Of a stretch of 34,432 nucleotides of DNA, positions 1 to 12,453 are shown piece after piece. The DNA comes from Actinomycetaceae bacterium (GTDB lineage: Bacteria > Actinomycetota > Actinomycetes > Actinomycetales > Actinomycetaceae), in NCBI GenBank assembly GCA_012516575.1, contig JAAYWS010000003.1:1-34432 (forward strand), in the 5' to 3' direction. Every line of letters begins with the position of its first letter. Positions within the stretch are counted from its first letter, which is position 1. Below the pieces are notes generated by a model. It was not told the origin of the DNA. It made no database searches and saw only the letters and a program-made list of their open reading frames with translations. Both the position numbers and the translations under genes were made by a program.

Positions 1-413
<413 letters not shown>

Positions 414-570
414 ACCAAACACCCCAAAAAACAGGGCATCCAAACAATATGAAGAACCTGAAACAAGCTCCAAAAAACACCCAACCAGAAACAAACCCAG
501 CCAGGCAAACAAAAAAACACAACCAACCAAACCCACAAAAGGCCCAGCCAGCTGCAAAAAAATGTAAAAA

Positions 571-600
571 GCTGACACACTATTGAGATACCAAACAACA
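571..600 (-). promoter_or_regulatory. rRNA antitermination-like leader element (boxA region)
   Basis: The minus strand reads TGTTGTTTGG-TATCTCAATAGTGTG. This closely resembles the conserved actinobacterial pre-rRNA leader motif TTGTTTGAGAACTCAATAGTGTG, recalled from mycobacterial rrn leaders and considered part of the Nus-factor antitermination/processing region. Assignment rests on motif resemblance only. Confidence 0.65.
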
Positions 601-721
601 CACCCACACCCGAGCACCGGTTGCCTTTCGGCGTCCAGCCCCAAGGGAGCAACCTCTCCAACTTACTACACCATCTGACTCGAGTCAAACTCGATCCCTG
701 TGATGCTAGTCATTGGGAGTT

Positions 722-756
722 TGTCGCCAGAGCGTTGATTCGCTCTCCCGGCGACA
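722..756 (-). other. Hairpin at the 5' end of the rRNA transcript
   Basis: TGTCGCC (722-728) pairs with GGCGACA (750-756), and AGAGCG (729-734) with CGCTCT (741-746) around a 6-nt loop, with a 3-nt bulge (747-749). It begins within a base or two of the predicted transcription start. There is no U-run after it, so it is not an obvious intrinsic terminator; it may protect or structure the 5' end. Confidence 0.6.
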
Positions 757-763
757 GGTAATT

Positions 764-792
764 ACTTTACGGATAAGTTTTTCAAGGGTCAA
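764..792 (-). promoter_or_regulatory. rrn promoter
   Basis: On the minus strand a -35 box TTGACC (787-792) is followed by a 17-bp spacer and a -10 box TAAAGT (764-769). The spacing is ideal for a housekeeping sigma factor. Predicted start is near 757. It is the best promoter seen upstream of the rRNA leader. Confidence 0.65.
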
Positions 793-977
793 ACTAAAGC
801 GCGGTGTCACTCCTCACAAGGGCGCCAAACCTTGATATATCAACGAAAAATCGACCATGTAACGCAGGCTACATGCACCAGATTGGACTTTTGTAACCGT
901 TGGCTACTAGGCCGATTTTTCGCTGAGCTCAGACATCCTCGAACAGCGTGCACACACTGTTCACGCTGGTCAGAGTT

Positions 978-2411
978 CTAATTGACAAGCCCTAAGGGCT
1001 TCTTTCCAGCCTCCACCCGCTTACCTTCGCAATGAAGCCGAAACTCTTCACGAATTGCGCGCGCCACGTCACGCGAGACTGTTTGATGGAAAACACCCGG
1101 AATAATGTAATGCGGGCTAAGTTTTTCTGGCGGAACGGCATCAGCAATAGCTTGCGCAGCCACCCGGAGCATATCGTCGGTAACCTCGCGTGCTTGGATA
1201 TCGAGCAACCCACGGAAAATACCCGGGAATGCCAGCACATTATTGATCTGGTTTGGAAAATCCGAACGACCAGTTGCAACAATCGCCGCATGTCGGCTCG
1301 CATCTAACGGATTTACTTCCGGAGTTGGATTTGCCAGCGCAAAGACGATCGCGTCGTCGTTCATGGTGGCAATATCGTCAGCGGTCAACAAATTACCGGC
1401 AGAAACACCGATGAACACATCGGCGCCCACTAGAACCTCTTTCAGCGATCCTTCAACCTGACGCGGATTAGTGTTTTGTGCGATCCAATTGCGGTCCGGA
1501 TCGGACTCCTCGCGGAATGCTCCCAGCGATCCAGCGCGACCACAACCAATAATGTCTTGGGCGCCCTGTTTCTTAAGCAGCCGAATAATCGCGTTACCTG
1601 CCGCTCCCACCCCGGAAACGACGATTCTAATATCTTCGATATTCTTGCCAACAAGCTTCAACGCGTTGATCAGAGCTGCCAGCACAACAACAGCGGTACC
1701 ATGCTGGTCATCATGGAATACCGGGATGTCAAGCTCTTCTTTCAACCGCCGCTCGATTTCGAAGCACCGCGGCGCTGAAATGTCTTCTAGATTAATACCG
1801 CCAAAGCCAGGCGCAATCGCTTTAACAATCGTAATAATTTCCTCGGTGTCCTTGGTATCAAGGGCCAGCGGCCAGGCATCAACACCGGCAAACTTCTTAA
1901 ACAGTGCCGATTTGCCTTCCATCACTGGCATCGCAGCCTTCGGCCCAATATCACCCAATCCCAATACAGCAGTCCCATCGGTAACTACGGCGACCGTATT
2001 GCGCTTAATCGTAAGCTTGCTGGCTTGTGACTCATCGCGAGCAATTCGCCGGCAAATCTCCGCAACACCAGGAGTGTAAATCCGCGATAGATCTTGGCGG
2101 GTATTCAACGGACGCTTAAGCGCAATCTCGACTTTTCCACCCAAGTGAGCCTGCACAACGGCGTCGTGGATTCCCTGCACCTTAGAACCAGTCACCCGCG
2201 CAATATCTTGCACAATTTCTTCAGCATGCGGATGGTCTTTCACCATTGCCGTAATATCGGCAAGAATCCACTCATTATCCGAGTCGACCATGTCAATGCC
2301 AGTGACAATGGCACCTTTGTCCGCAAACACTCTCACCAGGTTGGCCGTGACCTTCGAATTGAACGGCGCTTTAACACGGATGGTCACCGTATAGGTTGGA
2401 ATCTGAGACAT
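978..2411 (-). CDS. NAD(P)-dependent malic enzyme with N-terminal ACT domain
   Basis: This protein converts malate to pyruvate, CO2 and NAD(P)H in the cytosol, linking the lower TCA cycle to pyruvate. It has 477 residues: an ACT-like regulatory domain at about 5-85, then the malic enzyme N-terminal domain with catalytic Tyr112 (YTPGVAE) and Lys167 (MEGKSAL). Metal-binding acidic residues are E209/D210 (LED) and D234 (FHDDQHG), and a Rossmann GVGAAG lies at 267-272. The ACT-fused form is known in many bacteria and suggests amino-acid or small-ligand control. The start is supported by GGAGG four bases before ATG. The gene is transcribed alone between the rRNA leader and gatB. Cofactor preference (NAD or NADP) cannot be read with confidence. 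Confidence 0.93.
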   Translation of the reverse strand: MSQIPTYTVTIRVKAPFNSKVTANLVRVFADKGAIVTGIDMVDSDNEWILADITAMVKDHPHAEEIVQDIARVTGSKVQGIHDAVVQAHLGGKVEIALKRPLNTRQDLSRIYTPGVAEICRRIARDESQASKLTIKRNTVAVVTDGTAVLGLGDIGPKAAMPVMEGKSALFKKFAGVDAWPLALDTKDTEEIITIVKAIAPGFGGINLEDISAPRCFEIERRLKEELDIPVFHDDQHGTAVVVLAALINALKLVGKNIEDIRIVVSGVGAAGNAIIRLLKKQGAQDIIGCGRAGSLGAFREESDPDRNWIAQNTNPRQVEGSLKEVLVGADVFIGVSAGNLLTADDIATMNDDAIVFALANPTPEVNPLDASRHAAIVATGRSDFPNQINNVLAFPGIFRGLLDIQAREVTDDMLRVAAQAIADAVPPEKLSPHYIIPGVFHQTVSRDVARAIREEFRLHCEGKRVEAGKKPLGLVN

Positions 2412-2500
2412 AAGTCCTCCAAAATAAGCGCATGCGCGCTACAATAAAACATTTTTAGTTTAATATTTGATAACTTGTACTGCTCTGTTATTTCGATAAG
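2412..2500 (-). promoter_or_regulatory. AT-rich upstream region of the malic enzyme gene
   Basis: The segment between the gatB terminator hairpin and the malic enzyme start is much richer in A/T (2440-2475) than its surroundings and ends in a strong GGAGG ribosome binding site. It presumably holds the promoter, but no single -35/-10 pair stands out. Confidence 0.4.
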
Positions 2501-2537
2501 GGCGGATTTCCAAGCACAGCGTTCTTGGAAATCCGCC
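2501..2537 (-). terminator. Terminator-like hairpin after gatB
   Basis: A perfect 14-bp inverted repeat (GGCGGATTTCCAAG at 2501-2514 with its complement at 2524-2537) closes a 9-nt loop just after the gatB stop. No strong U-run follows in the gatB direction, so it may act as a weak terminator or an mRNA 3' end stabiliser. Confidence 0.6.
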
Positions 2538-2557
2538 ACTTTCATCGTCAAGATTGC

Positions 2558-4051
2558 TTACAGCCCGGCACGTTCCATCACGAGTTCACGTACCCGAGCG
2601 GCGTCTGCCTTGCCACGAGTCGCCTTCATAACAGCACCAACAATTGCGCCGGCGGCTTGTACCTTTCCGCCGCGGATCTTCTCGAGAACATCCGGGTTAG
2701 CTGCCAGCGCTTCATCTACTGCCGCATTAAGCGCGCCGTCATCGCTGACCACTTCGAGTCCGCGTGCCGCTACAACTTCCGCCGGCGTTCCTTCACCAGC
2801 AAGCACTCCTTCAAGAACTTGGCGTGCCAGTTTGTCGGTTAACTTGCCAGATTCGACCAGCCCATCGAGTTCCGCTACGTTCTGCGACGTTACCGGAACC
2901 TCGGCTAGTTCGATCTCCTTATCCTTGGCGTATCGGGCAAGCTCACCCATCCACCATTTACGAGCACCTGCAGATGTAGCGCCAGCCAGCACCGATGCTT
3001 CGATCAGGTCAAGCGCGTCAGCATTGACAATATCGCGCATTTCCATATCGGAAACGCCCCATTCAGCATGAAGACGACGCCGTTTTGCGGCCGGTAGCTC
3101 CGGAAGCGAAGCTCGCAGCTCTTCTACCCATTCGCGCGACGGTGCCAAAGGAGCCAAATCCGGCTCAGGGAAATAACGGTAATCATCCGCATCAGACTTC
3201 GGTCGACCCGGAAGCGTCGTACCATCAGCGGCCTGGAAATGCCGGGTTTCTTGCAATACCGATTCCCCGGCGCTCAAGATCGCACCATGACGACGCATCT
3301 CAAACTCGACGGCAGCAGCAATTGCCTTAAAAGAATTGACGTTCTTTGTTTCAGTACGGGTGCCCAACGGCGCATCGGCGTCTTTGCGAAGCGACACGTT
3401 AATATCCGCGCGTACATTACCGCGTTCCATCCGAGCATCTGAAACTCCGATTGCCCGAGCAATATCGCGAATTGTCTGTACGTACTTTGCTGCCACTTCC
3501 GGAGCACGCGCCCCGGTTCCGAAAATTGGTCGAGTGACGATTTCTACGAGTGGCACGCCCGCCCGGTTGTAATCCACCAGCGAATAGTCCGCACCATGGA
3601 TGCGGCCTTCCCCGCCCACGTGCGTATTCTTTCCGGCGTCTTCTTCGACGTGTGCCCGCTCAATCTCAACCCGGAACACTTCGCCGTCGTCCAGCTCAAT
3701 ATCTAGGTAACCATCAAACGCGATGGGCTCATCAGACTGCGAGGTCTGGAAATTCTTCGACAGGTCCGGATAAAAGTAATTCTTGCGTGCAAACCGGCAA
3801 GATTCGGCAATCTTACAATTCAACGCCAAGCCGAGCTTGATCGCGTACTCGATAGCCTTTTTATTCACTACCGGAAGCGCGCCGGGCATGCCCAGTGATA
3901 CCGGCGTGGTGTACGTATTAGGTTCGCCGCCGAAAGCGTTGGGAGCACCGTCGAACATCTTGGTTTTAGTCGATAGCTCAACATGGACTTCGATACCGAG
4001 AACCGGATCGAAATTCGCGGTGACCTCATCAAAATTCATGAGCTCAGTCAT
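2558..4051 (-). CDS. gatB: Asp-tRNA(Asn)/Glu-tRNA(Gln) amidotransferase subunit B
   Basis: GatB binds the misacylated tRNA and activates Glu-tRNA(Gln) (or Asp-tRNA(Asn)) with ATP before amidation. The 497-residue protein has the typical start region ([10 protein letters not shown], then TKMFCG-like TKMFDG), a helical cradle domain and a C-terminal YqeY-type tail domain (ending in [13 protein letters not shown]). A longer in-frame extension to 4105 exists, but the ATG at 4051 is preferred: it matches the family start and has GGAGG upstream. It overlaps the gatA stop by 8 bases (ATGACTGA), implying translational coupling. It is the last gene of gatC-gatA-gatB. One oddity: the common FCGC zinc-type motif near the N-terminus reads MFDGAPN here, as in many actinobacteria. 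Confidence 0.96.
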   Translation of the reverse strand: MTELMNFDEVTANFDPVLGIEVHVELSTKTKMFDGAPNAFGGEPNTYTTPVSLGMPGALPVVNKKAIEYAIKLGLALNCKIAESCRFARKNYFYPDLSKNFQTSQSDEPIAFDGYLDIELDDGEVFRVEIERAHVEEDAGKNTHVGGEGRIHGADYSLVDYNRAGVPLVEIVTRPIFGTGARAPEVAAKYVQTIRDIARAIGVSDARMERGNVRADINVSLRKDADAPLGTRTETKNVNSFKAIAAAVEFEMRRHGAILSAGESVLQETRHFQAADGTTLPGRPKSDADDYRYFPEPDLAPLAPSREWVEELRASLPELPAAKRRRLHAEWGVSDMEMRDIVNADALDLIEASVLAGATSAGARKWWMGELARYAKDKEIELAEVPVTSQNVAELDGLVESGKLTDKLARQVLEGVLAGEGTPAEVVAARGLEVVSDDGALNAAVDEALAANPDVLEKIRGGKVQAAGAIVGAVMKATRGKADAARVRELVMERAGL

Positions 4052-5552
4052 TGACCGACTCCTCCCACTTCTCAACCGGGCATGCCGAAGCCGCCGGATC
4101 CGCATACTTTTCTACCAATGCGGCAAACTTATACATATCTTCATCGGCAAACACCGGCGCAATAACCTGGACGCTCACCGGTAGCCCATCCGCGAGCGCA
4201 ACCGGCACCGAAATCGCCGGATTACCTGCCAGATTGGCCGGAACCGTGGTCATATCGTTCATATACATGGCCATCACGTCGTTGATCTTCTCACCGAACT
4301 TGAAAACCGTGGTTGGAGTGGTCGGGCTCAAAATGAAATCCACTTTCTCAAAAGCGGCTTCCATATCTTGCTTAACCAGCGTGCGCACTTTGAGGGCCGA
4401 ACCGTAGTAAGCATCGTATGCTCCCGCTGAGAGCACATGCGTTCCCAGAATAATGCGGCGCTGGACTTCATCGCCGAGCATCTTTCCGCGGGTAGCAGCC
4501 ATCATGGTCTCCGACGTCACCGGCCCCTCGGCAGGTTCTACTCGGTTGCCGTAACGCACCCCATCAAAACGAGCCATATTCGAAGAAACTTCCGCCGGCA
4601 TAATAATGTAATAAGCTGCCATTGCGTATTCGAAAGACGGGCAAGAAATTTCAACAATCTGTGCACCGGCGTCCTTCAATTTCGCAACCGTCTGGTCAAA
4701 GGCACGCTTGACGTCGTCGTCGAACCCGTCCCCGGACAATTCTTTGAGCAGACCAATACGCACACCGGACAGGTCGGTGTCATCCGCTGCGACTACGCCG
4801 CGCTCAAAATCACCTAGGTCTTGGGTGAGCGACATCGAGTCGAGCGGATCATGACCGCCAATAATCTGCTGCAAAGCAGCCGCATCACGCACATTGCGCG
4901 CTACTGGGCCTACCTGGTCGAGCGAGGACGCCATAGCAATGACGCCGTAACGCGAAACCGCGCCATAGGTCGGTTTGGCTCCCACAGTTCCGGTCATTGC
5001 ACCCGGTTGCCGGATAGAACCACCGGTATCCGAACCAAGTGCCCACGGCGCTAAATACCCAGCAACTGCTGCTGCCGAACCTCCACCGGAACCACCCGGG
5101 ATCAGATCCTTACCCCATGGATTTTGCGTAGGTCCGAACGCTGAATGTTCAGTCGAAGACCCCATTGCAAACTCGTCCATATTCGTATGGCCAAGAATCG
5201 GTAGCCGTGCTTCCTTCAGCTTTGTCACAACCGTCGCATCATAAGGCGGTAGCCAGCCTTCAAGCATTTTCGACGCAGCCGTCGTCGCCACGCCGCGCTG
5301 GCACATATTGTCTTTAATCGCAATCGGCACACCCGCATACGGTGGGAGTTCTTTGCCTGCCGCACGATCGGCGTCCACCGACTTTGCCTGAGCGAGCGCT
5401 CCGGCAGCATCAACCGCGAGGTACGCGTTCATCGCTGGATTGTACGTGGCGATCCGTTCCAAAAATACTTCAGTAAGCTCTACTGCACTTACTTCACCTG
5501 CTCGCAGGAGTTCCGCGAGCTCATGGGCATCTTTCTTATACAGCTCACTCAT
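4044..5552 (-). CDS. gatA: Asp-tRNA(Asn)/Glu-tRNA(Gln) amidotransferase subunit A
   Basis: GatA is the glutaminase subunit of GatCAB; it releases ammonia that is channelled to GatB. The protein has 502 residues and belongs to the amidase-signature family. The Ser-cisSer-Lys triad is visible as Lys80 (IAIKDN), Ser155 (GGSGGGSA) and Ser179 (DTGGSI). The start is put at ATG 5552, four bases after the gatC stop, because GAGGAG lies at proper distance; an upstream in-frame GTG (5567) lies inside that ribosome site and is less likely. Actinobacteria commonly lack GlnRS, so this enzyme is usually essential for making Gln-tRNA(Gln). Confidence 0.97.
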   Translation of the reverse strand: MSELYKKDAHELAELLRAGEVSAVELTEVFLERIATYNPAMNAYLAVDAAGALAQAKSVDADRAAGKELPPYAGVPIAIKDNMCQRGVATTAASKMLEGWLPPYDATVVTKLKEARLPILGHTNMDEFAMGSSTEHSAFGPTQNPWGKDLIPGGSGGGSAAAVAGYLAPWALGSDTGGSIRQPGAMTGTVGAKPTYGAVSRYGVIAMASSLDQVGPVARNVRDAAALQQIIGGHDPLDSMSLTQDLGDFERGVVAADDTDLSGVRIGLLKELSGDGFDDDVKRAFDQTVAKLKDAGAQIVEISCPSFEYAMAAYYIIMPAEVSSNMARFDGVRYGNRVEPAEGPVTSETMMAATRGKMLGDEVQRRIILGTHVLSAGAYDAYYGSALKVRTLVKQDMEAAFEKVDFILSPTTPTTVFKFGEKINDVMAMYMNDMTTVPANLAGNPAISVPVALADGLPVSVQVIAPVFADEDMYKFAALVEKYADPAASACPVEKWEESVND

Positions 5553-5556
5553 GGTC

Positions 5557-5853
5557 TCACTCCTCACCTAAAATCTGCGGCACCGCAAACTTACCGTCTT
5601 CTGCGGCCGGCGCCATTGCCAAAACCTCATCCAGATCGACGCCGGGTACAACCTCATCTTCGCGCCACACGTTCGTCAGCGGAATCGGGTGCGAGGTGGG
5701 GGGAATATCGTCGGAAACAATCTCGGCAAGTTTCTCAACATGATCGGAAATAACTCCGAGATCCTCAGCGTACTGTTCCAACTGCTTTTCGGTCAGTGAA
5801 ATTAGTGCGAGGTCCGCAAGCCGCGCAACCTCTTCTTTAGAAAATGTCGACAT
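5557..5853 (-). CDS. gatC: Asp-tRNA(Asn)/Glu-tRNA(Gln) amidotransferase subunit C
   Basis: GatC is the small subunit that wraps around and stabilises GatA-GatB. The 98-residue protein has the family pattern ([19 protein letters not shown] near the start, then a proline-rich linker and [10 protein letters not shown] at the end). Start ATG 5853 is chosen because a -10-like TAGTAT (5861-5866) stands 7 bases before it, the geometry of a leaderless mRNA; an ATG three codons upstream (5862) is possible. It is the first gene of gatCAB and divergent from the phospholipase D family gene. Confidence 0.93.
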   Translation of the reverse strand: MSTFSKEEVARLADLALISLTEKQLEQYAEDLGVISDHVEKLAEIVSDDIPPTSHPIPLTNVWREDEVVPGVDLDEVLAMAPAAEDGKFAVPQILGEE

Positions 5854-5860
5854 GTACTCC

Positions 5861-5866
5861 ATACTA
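5861..5866 (-). promoter_or_regulatory. -10 element of a probable leaderless gatC promoter
   Basis: TAGTAT on the minus strand lies 7 bases before the gatC ATG at 5853. No clear -35 box is seen. The initiation codon would be at or next to the transcription start. Confidence 0.4.
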
Positions 5867-5886
5867 ACCGTCGCGCGCGAGGTCAG

Positions 5887-5899
5887 TGAAACCGTTTCA
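5887..5899. promoter_or_regulatory. 13-bp palindrome in the gatC / PLD divergent promoter region
   Basis: TGAAAC-C-GTTTCA is a perfect inverted repeat centred between the two divergent starts and just upstream of both predicted -10 boxes. It may be an operator for an unknown regulator; no regulator gene adjoins it. Confidence 0.35.
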
Positions 5900-5924
5900 T
5901 CCAGTGACGGCGGACTCTTTTCGT

Positions 5925-5930
5925 TAGACT
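5925..5930 (+). promoter_or_regulatory. -10 element of a probable leaderless PLD promoter
   Basis: TAGACT is followed by 6 bases and then the ATG at 5937, and there is no Shine-Dalgarno sequence. This arrangement is typical of leaderless actinobacterial transcripts; the same TAGACT-N6-ATG occurs before the pullulanase gene. Confidence 0.5.
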
Positions 5931-5936
5931 TGCTTC

Positions 5937-7190
5937 ATGAAGCGGCCACACTTATCTAAACCCACAATAAAACGTGCCATCAAATACGCAATGGCTGGGC
6001 TTTTCACTGCGCAAGCAGTAGCTGCCACCACCATTGTTGCAGTGGACGAAGCTCGTAAACGCCGAAATCCTGAAACCGGGGAATTTCCGCATATGCCCCC
6101 GCAAACTGCTAAGGTCGCCGATTCAGAAATCACGGTTTACACTTTCGGTAACCACGTTTACGACGACATGATTGAAGCGATTAATAACGCGAAAGATCAC
6201 GTTTTTTTCGAGACCTATATTATGAAGGCCGACGACGTCGGTTACCGTTTCCGCAACGCTCTGGTTGCCGCTGCCGAACGTGGCGTTGATGTTTATATCA
6301 TTCTTGACACTTTGGGAAACCTGAATCAGGATCCGATCTTCCGGCGCTACCCCACGATGCCGAATTTGCATACAATCCGTTTCCCGCTTTTACGTCCATG
6401 GTTTTTAACGCTGAGTCAAAAAGATTCCGGGTTTGACCATCGCAAGATTATTTCGGTTGATGGCGAAGTATCTTTTGTTGGTGGCTACAATATCGGCCGT
6501 CTTTACGCTGATCACTGGCGTGATACTCATATCAGGATTCGCGGCGAACGCTCGTGGGAGTTGGAAAACGCCTTCATTGATGTGTGGAATATTTACCGTA
6601 AACCGCACCATCCAAAACTGCCAGATATTGGTACCCGCGTGTGGTCAGAAACTGTGCGGGGGATCCAAAATATTCCGGCTTTCCGTTCTTATCCCATCCG
6701 CGCTTCTTATCTCGATGCGATTGATCGATCCTCCGAGCGGGTATGGATTACCATGGCCTATTTCATCCCAGACTATGCGATTAAGTATTCTTTAATGAAT
6801 GCCGCCCAACGTGGTGTAGACGTGCGGATCTTAATTCCACGCTACTCGAACCATATTATTGCTGATTGGGTGGGCCGCCCGCATTACACTGAGCTACTCG
6901 AAGCTGGATGCCAAATCTTCTTATACGAAGATGCGATGGTACACGCTAAGACCATGACGGTAGACGGAGCGTGGTCCACAATTGGCACAGCAAATCTTGA
7001 TCGGCTCTCTATGGTCGGTAACTTCGAGATCAATGTGGAAATCCATGACACAGGCGTAGCCAAGATTATGGAAGACATTTTCGAAATGGACCTGACGAAT
7101 TGCCGGGAGCTAAAACTGGAACGTTGGGAGCAACGTCGGCCGCTCTCGCGGCTAGCCGAACGTTTGATGAAACCGCTCGCGCCTTTCTTC

Positions 7191-7193
<3 letters not shown>
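5937..7193 (+). CDS. Phospholipase D family protein, cardiolipin synthase-like
   Basis: This is a membrane-anchored member of the phospholipase D superfamily, probably transferring or hydrolysing phosphatidyl groups at the cytoplasmic membrane. It has 418 residues: an N-terminal hydrophobic segment (about 14-34), then two HKD-type motifs, the first FDHRKIISVDG...GGYNIG and the second VHAKTMTVDG...GTANLD. The spacing fits bacterial cardiolipin synthases, but the single N-terminal membrane segment and lack of the full Cls N-terminal region leave the substrate open. The stop codon lies in the first unit of a 19-bp triplicated sequence shared with the end of ligA. Translation appears leaderless. 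Confidence 0.85.
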
Positions 7194-11015
<3,822 letters not shown>

Positions 11016-11019
<4 letters not shown>

Positions 11020-11708
11020 CGACGGAGAAAATTCGGGTTGGGTTAGTCGATGATATGCAGCTCATGCGCTCCGGGCTGGCCATGGTTATCGATTCCCTTG
11101 ACGATATGACCGTTGTGATGGAAGCCGAAGACGGCCGTCAAGCAATCGAACGGCTCCAGTCCACTCCGGTCGACGTTCTGGTGATGGACGTGCGAATGGA
11201 GGGAATGAACGGGCTGGAGGCTACGCGAATTATTACCGCGGAGCACCCGCCCACCGGCGTCAGCCCGAAAGTCATTATTTTAACGACCTTCGACGAAGAC
11301 GAATACGTGATGGAAGCTATTGACGCCGGGGCGTCTGGTTTTCTGGTGAAGGATGCTCCCACCGAGTCGATGATTGAAGCTATCCGGACTGTGCATCGCG
11401 GAGATGGAGTGATCGCTCCGTCAACAACGAAGCGGCTTATTGATCGGATTGCAGCAGAATCTTTACGATCATCACAAACCCGCCCAGAACTACTCGAGCC
11501 GTTGACCGAACGCGAACGGGAGGTCCTCTATCTTATTGCGCGTGGCCTATCAAATCTCGAAATCGCTGCCGAACTGTACGTGGCAGAAGCTACCGTAAAA
11601 ACTCATGTAGGACGCATTTTTACTAAGCTGGGAGCTCGCGACCGCGTGCAAGCCGTCGTACTCGCATATGAAGCTGGACTTGTGAAGCCGGGGCAGAGTG
11701 CGTCATGA
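11016..11708 (+). CDS. Response regulator, NarL/LuxR family
   Basis: This is the DNA-binding partner of the preceding kinase. The 230-residue protein has a receiver domain with acidic pocket D12/D13, phospho-acceptor D58 (VLVMDVRM) and conserved Thr/Lys (ILTTFD, LVKDAP). It ends in a LuxR-type helix-turn-helix (about 165-220: LTEREREVLYLIARGLSN, then TVKTHVGRIFTKL). The start overlaps the kinase stop (ATGA) and its own stop overlaps the ABC gene start (ATGA), so all are translationally coupled. It probably controls this operon or other envelope genes. Confidence 0.93.
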
Positions 11709-12453
11709 GTGTCGCACGTCTACACGCAGTTACTAAAAGCGTATCGGGGTCACCGCATGGGACACCCGGAGTAGACGATGTGTCATTTTCGTTTCCTGTC
11801 GGCCAGTTTACGTCCATACTTGGTAATTCGGCGTCGTCAAATTCCTTGCTGATCGATTTGCTCGCTGGGATCGAAGCTCCCGATGCTGGCACGGTAGAAA
11901 TATTGGGCCATCAACTTGCGGATCTGTCCGAAAGCCAGCGAGCCAAACTGCGTTTACACGACGTGGGAGTTATTTACGGGACTCATAATGCGATCGAACA
12001 TCTCACTATGCGGCAAAATATGTTGTTGCCCTATGCACTTAACGGCAAAAAATCGACGAAGATTTTCTGCACCAGGTTGTCGATCGTTGTAACCTCGGTG
12101 ACTACCTCACTAAGCGTCCGCGTGAGACAGATCCGGAAGTCCATCAACGAATGGCTATCGGCCGGGCGATTCTTAAAGGCGCTCGCATTATTTTGGCTGA
12201 CGAGCCAACTAGCCTTTTGAAAACACCGGGAACTGAAAACGTACTCGACACTTTACGCTCGTGTGCGCGCGAGTTTAATCTCTCGGTCATTATGGCAACA
12301 ACCAGCATGCACGCTTCCTGTTACAGCGAACAGACCCTAATAGCCGTGGATGGTTCGCTGTTGGGAACTATTGATTCGCCGTCACCCCAATCGGTTTTCT
12401 GGCTCTCGAGAACGTGTCCGTGTGGAATAAACCATGATCGCATTAATTATTGA
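11705..12453 (+). pseudogene. ABC-transporter ATPase-like gene, frameshifted and lacking catalytic motifs
   Basis: This looks like the ATPase partner of the FtsX-type permease that follows (LolD/MacB-like, ~249 residues when joined). It is split: 11705-12052 reads in one frame and 12052-12453 continues in the -1 frame after an A6 run (12047-12052). The restored protein would read ...NGKKIDEDFLHQ. Independently, the active-site motifs are altered. Walker A reads GNSASSNS (residues 40-47, Lys replaced by Asn). The Q-loop Gln is replaced (VIYGTHN). No LSGGQ is seen before HQRMAIGRAI. The H-loop His is absent (IMATTSMHA). Only Walker B (IILADEPT) is intact. It is either a decayed gene or a non-hydrolysing ABC protein expressed by slippage; a sequencing indel can explain only the frame break. 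Confidence 0.75.

Larger units (their letters stand above)
414..757 (-). other. rRNA operon 5' leader (pre-16S), U/G-rich
   Basis: This is the stretch between the predicted rRNA start and mature 16S. The plus strand is almost only A and C over 411-570, so the transcript is strongly U/G rich there. Two stem-loops are visible: GGTTGC (619-624) with GCAACC (649-654), and a hairpin at the extreme 5' end of the transcript (722-756). Leaders of this kind carry antitermination and RNase III processing signals. No protein gene is supported here. Confidence 0.75.

Noticed and set aside
1471..2079. 202-codon open frame antisense to the malic enzyme gene
   Set aside because: It lies entirely within a well-supported gene on the other strand, has no ribosome site, and its composition (Ser/Thr/Ala-rich) is what the antisense strand of such a gene gives.
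2475..3071. 198-codon open frame antisense to gatB
   Set aside because: Same reasoning: shadow of a conserved gene, low-complexity Ser/Ala/Thr composition.
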